Made by a program: the position numbers and the translations under genes. Under the pieces are notes generated by a model. It worked only from the letters and a program-made list of their open reading frames with translations. It did no database searches and was not told where the DNA came from. Of a stretch of DNA of 18,783 bases, positions 16,243 to 18,783 are shown piece by piece; positions within the stretch are counted from its first letter, which is position 1; every line of letters starts with the position of its first letter. Source of the DNA: an uncultured Prevotella sp. (GTDB taxonomy: Bacteria; Bacteroidota; Bacteroidia; Bacteroidales; Bacteroidaceae); the NCBI GenBank assembly GCA_947072805.1, contig CAMTJK010000030.1:1-18783 (forward strand). Direction: 5' to 3'.

Positions 16243-17778
16243 ATGAAATCTTTAACCAGGACAAAAAGAACTTTATTCTGCGCTTGCCTCTCGCTGTGTG
16301 CCATGGCGCAGGCTCTCACTTCGGCGGCACAGACCACTGTAAGACTGAATGTCACCGCCGAGACGCGACAGAAGATAACCGGATTCGGAGCTGCTGCCAT
16401 GGGTTATCTGATGCGACCGCTTGACGACACCAAGCTTATAGACATGGCTTACGGACCTGAGTCGAAGATAGGACTGAACATTCTGCGAATGGAGATGTCG
16501 CCAAACCTTATAGGTGATGTCACCACGCCGTGGGATACGCCTTACGACTGGCACGGATATCTTGATGTGGTGCGTGCTGCCAAGGCGCACGGAGCCATTA
16601 TTCTCGCTTCGCCATGGTCGCCGCCCGCCGTCTACAAGACCAACAACAGCGCATCGGGAGGCAACAGTGAGGAGCAGGGATATGTACACGGCAAACTAAG
16701 TCAGCCAAGCAAACTCTTCACGTGGTTCAACACGTTCCTCACATACATGCACAACAACGATGCCGACGTTGATGTGGTGACGCTGCAGAACGAGCCCGAC
16801 TGGTGGGTGGGATACAGCGGCTGCGAATATACGCCGCAGGAACTGCACGATGTGGTTAAAGACTATGCCGGCCGCCTCACAAAGGAGAAGTTCAACGTAC
16901 GTCTGCTGGGAGGCGAGCCGCTGGGATTCAATCCCGAATACTACCGACTGTTGCTCGAGGACCCGGAAACAGAGAAGTATATAGACCTCATTGGCGGTCA
17001 TGTCTACGGAAACTATCAGTGCAAGACCAATCTCAACACCGCCGCAGGATATGCTGAGCCGCTCGGCAAGGAGGTATGGATGACCGAACACATCGTAAAC
17101 CCGAGAGGCGATGAGGACACCGAGAACCGCTATAACCCCACATGGCACGAGCAACTGCTCTTTGCCGAAGATGTGAACGAGTGTCTCATCAACGGTGCAA
17201 CGGCATACGTGTACTGGTATCTCGCCTCCGAATTCTCTTTCATCGGCGACGGAAAGGTGTGTACAACGCCCGGAAACGTCAAGGACGAGCTGCTGCCGAG
17301 GGGCATCATCATGGGACAGTTTGCACGTAACCTCAAGGGCGCGACACAACTAAAGTGGACTTCCAATCTGTCTTCAAGTCTCACCAACAACGTCAATCAG
17401 AACTTCGAAATGTCTGCGTTCATAAAGGGCGATTCGCTCATCGTGAATGTGATAGACACGCTTAGCCGCGAATTTAACCTCGAGGTCACACTGCCTTATT
17501 ACGTCGACAAACTTCACAAGATAAGCAGCACCGAAGATGCGCTCTACGACGAGACCGATGTGGAGATGGAACGTGGCAAGACTTTTACCTGCCTCATTCC
17601 CGCGCGCAGCTTCACCACGCTCATCTTCCATATAGATGACGAAGCGCTTAGCATTGCCGCACCGCGCGAGACGGCACGCCCCGTAATGGATGATGCCTAT
17701 TACACACTGGACGGACGACGGATAGTGAATCCCGGAAAGGGAGTATTCATACGTAACGGCAAGAAGATAGTAAGATAA
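16243..17778 (+). CDS. GH30 xylanase, secreted, with sorting-type tail
   Basis: Endo-acting retaining xylanase. 511 residues. Signal peptide about 1-29 ('ALTSAA|Q'). Barrel about 40-365: 'QKITGFGAAAMGY' at the start, 'SPWSPPAVYK' (123-132), acid/base Glu184 in 'LQNEPDW', 'GGHVYGNY' (251-258), nucleophile Glu282 in 'VWMTEHIVN'. The side beta-domain about 366-465 ends 'PARSFTTLIF'. The tail 487-511 ('YYTLDGRRI...NGKKIVR') resembles Prevotella C-terminal sorting tails. It looks most like subfamily 8, but after strand 8 it reads 'YVYWYLASEFSF' where glucuronoxylanases such as Bacillus XynC have an Arg-Arg pair, so dependence on glucuronate is doubtful. It is the only plus-strand gene, divergent from GH115 and followed by two terminators, so it forms a single-gene transcript. 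The family is secure; the fine specificity is inferred. Confidence 0.94.
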   Translation: MKSLTRTKRTLFCACLSLCAMAQALTSAAQTTVRLNVTAETRQKITGFGAAAMGYLMRPLDDTKLIDMAYGPESKIGLNILRMEMSPNLIGDVTTPWDTPYDWHGYLDVVRAAKAHGAIILASPWSPPAVYKTNNSASGGNSEEQGYVHGKLSQPSKLFTWFNTFLTYMHNNDADVDVVTLQNEPDWWVGYSGCEYTPQELHDVVKDYAGRLTKEKFNVRLLGGEPLGFNPEYYRLLLEDPETEKYIDLIGGHVYGNYQCKTNLNTAAGYAEPLGKEVWMTEHIVNPRGDEDTENRYNPTWHEQLLFAEDVNECLINGATAYVYWYLASEFSFIGDGKVCTTPGNVKDELLPRGIIMGQFARNLKGATQLKWTSNLSSSLTNNVNQNFEMSAFIKGDSLIVNVIDTLSREFNLEVTLPYYVDKLHKISSTEDALYDETDVEMERGKTFTCLIPARSFTTLIFHIDDEALSIAAPRETARPVMDDAYYTLDGRRIVNPGKGVFIRNGKKIVR

Positions 17779-17800
17779 CGAATGTTTGTGATAAAATAAT

Positions 17801-17824
17801 AAGGCGGTGTCTCGACACCGCCTT
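17801..17824. terminator. Terminator hairpin after GH30, probably bidirectional
   Basis: Perfect 10-bp stem (AAGGCGGTGT with ACACCGCCTT) and CTCG loop. On the plus strand only a short TTT follows. On the minus strand it is followed by ATTATTTTAT, so it could end both the GH30 and the converging GH95 transcripts. Confidence 0.85.
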
Positions 17825-17829
17825 TATGC

Positions 17830-17864
17830 GCCTTGCAAGACTGATTGTTTTGCAAGGCTTTTTT
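17830..17864 (+). terminator. Second rho-independent terminator after GH30
   Basis: A nine-pair stem (GCCTTGCAA 17830-17838 with TTGCAAGGC 17850-17858), 11-base loop, then six T (17859-17864). It is a classic plus-strand terminator placed 5 bases after the first hairpin, as a backup stop before the oppositely oriented GH95 gene. Confidence 0.88.
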
Positions 17865-17879
17865 CATACCCGTATGGGT

Positions 17880-18783
17880 TTAGTAAGATGCTCTTTCCAC
17901 CTTGTATGTTTGACCGGCAGACGTTTCAATGTCATATTCGTAGGTACGCAGCAGTACCGGCAGTTGTGCGCTTTGCAGCTTCTGCGACGTGAGCGGTTTG
18001 GCGTAGGTGCCGGCAGGCGCGTACATAGCGTTAGGACAACTGCCTGAAGCCGGCTTCAAGCCCTTGCCCTTCAGCGGCACGTACGAACGCAGGCGCAGTG
18101 TGCCGCCGAGGCGTGAGTGTATGCTTGCGCCAAGCAGTTGTGTGCCGTTCCATTCCATATCCACCACAAAACCGCCACGGGCCACCAGTCCTGTCACGCT
18201 GCCTTCGCTCCATGCCTCGGGCAGTGCCGGCAGCAGATGTACCGCACCGTCGTGACTTTGCAGCAGCATTTCAGCCACGCCTGCAGTAAAACCGAAGTTG
18301 CCGTCAATCTGGAATGGCGGATGCGCGTCGAAGAGGTTGGGATATGTGCGTCCTTCGGGATAGTCTTCCTTCACGTTGTCGCCCGGCAGCAGCTTCAGCA
18401 TGTTCTGTATTATGCGGTATGCGTGGTTGCCGTCCAGCATTCTTGCCCAGAAGTTCACCTTCCATCCTATGCTCCATCCCGTTGCCATGTCGCCTCGTTG
18501 CAGCAGCGTGTTGCGTGCGGCGGCGAAAAGGGTGGGGGTGTTGTAGGCTGTTATGCGGTTGCTTGGATACAGACCGTACAGATGTGATATGTGGCGGTGA
18601 TTGTCGCGCGGACTGTCTTCGTCCACGAGCCACTCCTGCAGTTGGTTGTATTTGCCTATCTGCATGGGCGGCAACTGTCGCAGCGTCTGTTCGAGCGAGT
18701 CGGCATAAGCCCCCGACAGGTTCAGTATGCGTGTGGCTTTCAGCGTGGCTTCGAGAGCGTCGGCAGCTATCGGGTTGTCCATG
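17880..18783 (-). CDS. GH95 alpha-L-fucosidase / alpha-L-galactosidase, C-terminal part only
   Basis: Inverting exo-enzyme removing terminal L-fucose or L-galactose. Only the last 300 residues are in the window; family members have about 750-850, so the 5' part lies beyond the right edge. The Met encoded at 18780-18782 is internal, in the conserved 'MDN' stretch, not the start. Visible family motifs (numbered from that Met): 'NQLQEWLVDEDSPRDNHRHISHLYGL' region (46-71, with Glu50), 'GWSIGWKVNFWARMLDG' (102-118) and 'HPPFQIDGNFGFTAGVAEMLLQS' region (154-176, with Asp160), then the C-terminal beta-domain ('LLPALPEAW', 'GLVARGGFVVDMEW'). Phe164 in 'GNFGFTAG' stands where Gly is common. It converges on GH30 and shares the terminator between them. 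In Bacteroides ovatus a GH95 of a complex-xylan locus is an alpha-L-galactosidase, which fits this setting, but the two activities cannot be told apart here. Confidence 0.93.
   Translation of the reverse strand, partial: MDNPIAADALEATLKATRILNLSGAYADSLEQTLRQLPPMQIGKYNQLQEWLVDEDSPRDNHRHISHLYGLYPSNRITAYNTPTLFAAARNTLLQRGDMATGWSIGWKVNFWARMLDGNHAYRIIQNMLKLLPGDNVKEDYPEGRTYPNLFDAHPPFQIDGNFGFTAGVAEMLLQSHDGAVHLLPALPEAWSEGSVTGLVARGGFVVDMEWNGTQLLGASIHSRLGGTLRLRSYVPLKGKGLKPASGSCPNAMYAPAGTYAKPLTSQKLQSAQLPVLLRTYEYDIETSAGQTYKVERASY

Noticed and set aside
16696..17349. Minus-strand open frame (217 codons) opposite GH30
   Set aside because: It is antisense to the GH30 barrel, whose catalytic motifs are clear; no independent evidence of coding.
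1..18783. CRISPR arrays, tRNA or rRNA genes, insertion sequences, phage genes
   Set aside because: I saw no regularly spaced repeats, no cloverleaf-like tRNA, no transposase or integrase motifs; the window is almost fully occupied by sugar-utilisation genes.

Overview
The window reads as a xylan-utilisation locus from a Bacteroidota bacterium, most likely Prevotella or a close relative. Three observations support this. There is a one-protein hybrid two-component regulator of the type found in polysaccharide utilisation loci. Four gene starts have TAnnTTTG (-7 type) promoter elements with no strong Shine-Dalgarno sequence. Two secreted enzymes carry the C-terminal tail 'LDGR...GKK' common in Prevotella. 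The transporter, GH10 and GH43 genes also stand in the order known for xynD-xynA-xynB in Prevotella bryantii. The species cannot be named from the sequence alone.

Layout. Positions 16-16043 hold seven genes, all on the minus strand. In transcription order they are a GH115 alpha-glucuronidase (16043-13548), a GH2 glycosidase (13446-11122), a GPH-family xyloside symporter (start near 11028, end 9550), a GH10 endoxylanase (9516-8419), a cytoplasmic GH43 xylosidase/arabinofuranosidase (8382-7426), a large GH5-GH43 two-enzyme fusion (7228-4013) and the sensor/regulator (3957-16). Gaps are 33-197 bp. Promoter-like elements lie before GH115, the symporter and the regulator, so the cluster is probably several nested transcripts. 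On the plus strand, diverging from GH115 across a 199-bp control region, is a GH30 xylanase (16243-17778). It ends in two tandem terminator hairpins (17801-17864). Beyond these, converging on it, is the C-terminal part of a GH95 enzyme (17880 to the right edge), cut by the window end.

How it may work together (inference from families and export signals). GH30 and GH5-GH43 have signal peptides and sorting-type tails and probably act outside the cell on long xylan. GH10, GH115, GH2 and GH95 would trim the backbone, the (methyl)glucuronic acid and the terminal sugars in the periplasm or outside. The symporter imports short xylo-oligosaccharides, and the GH43 lacking a signal peptide splits them in the cytoplasm. 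The regulator would sense an oligosaccharide in the periplasm and switch the genes on through its AraC-type domain. GH115, GH2 and GH95 together suggest a decorated glucuronoarabinoxylan rather than plain xylan. No SusC/SusD pair and no esterase lie in the window.

I do not see an entirely new system. The parts most worth a second look are the 18-bp hairpin before the GH5-GH43 gene, a 9-base motif it shares with the GH2 leader, the inverted repeat around the regulator's own promoter, the GH5-GH43 fusion itself, and the GH30 enzyme lacking the arginine pair typical of glucuronate-dependent xylanases. No intergenic stretch exceeds 200 bp.
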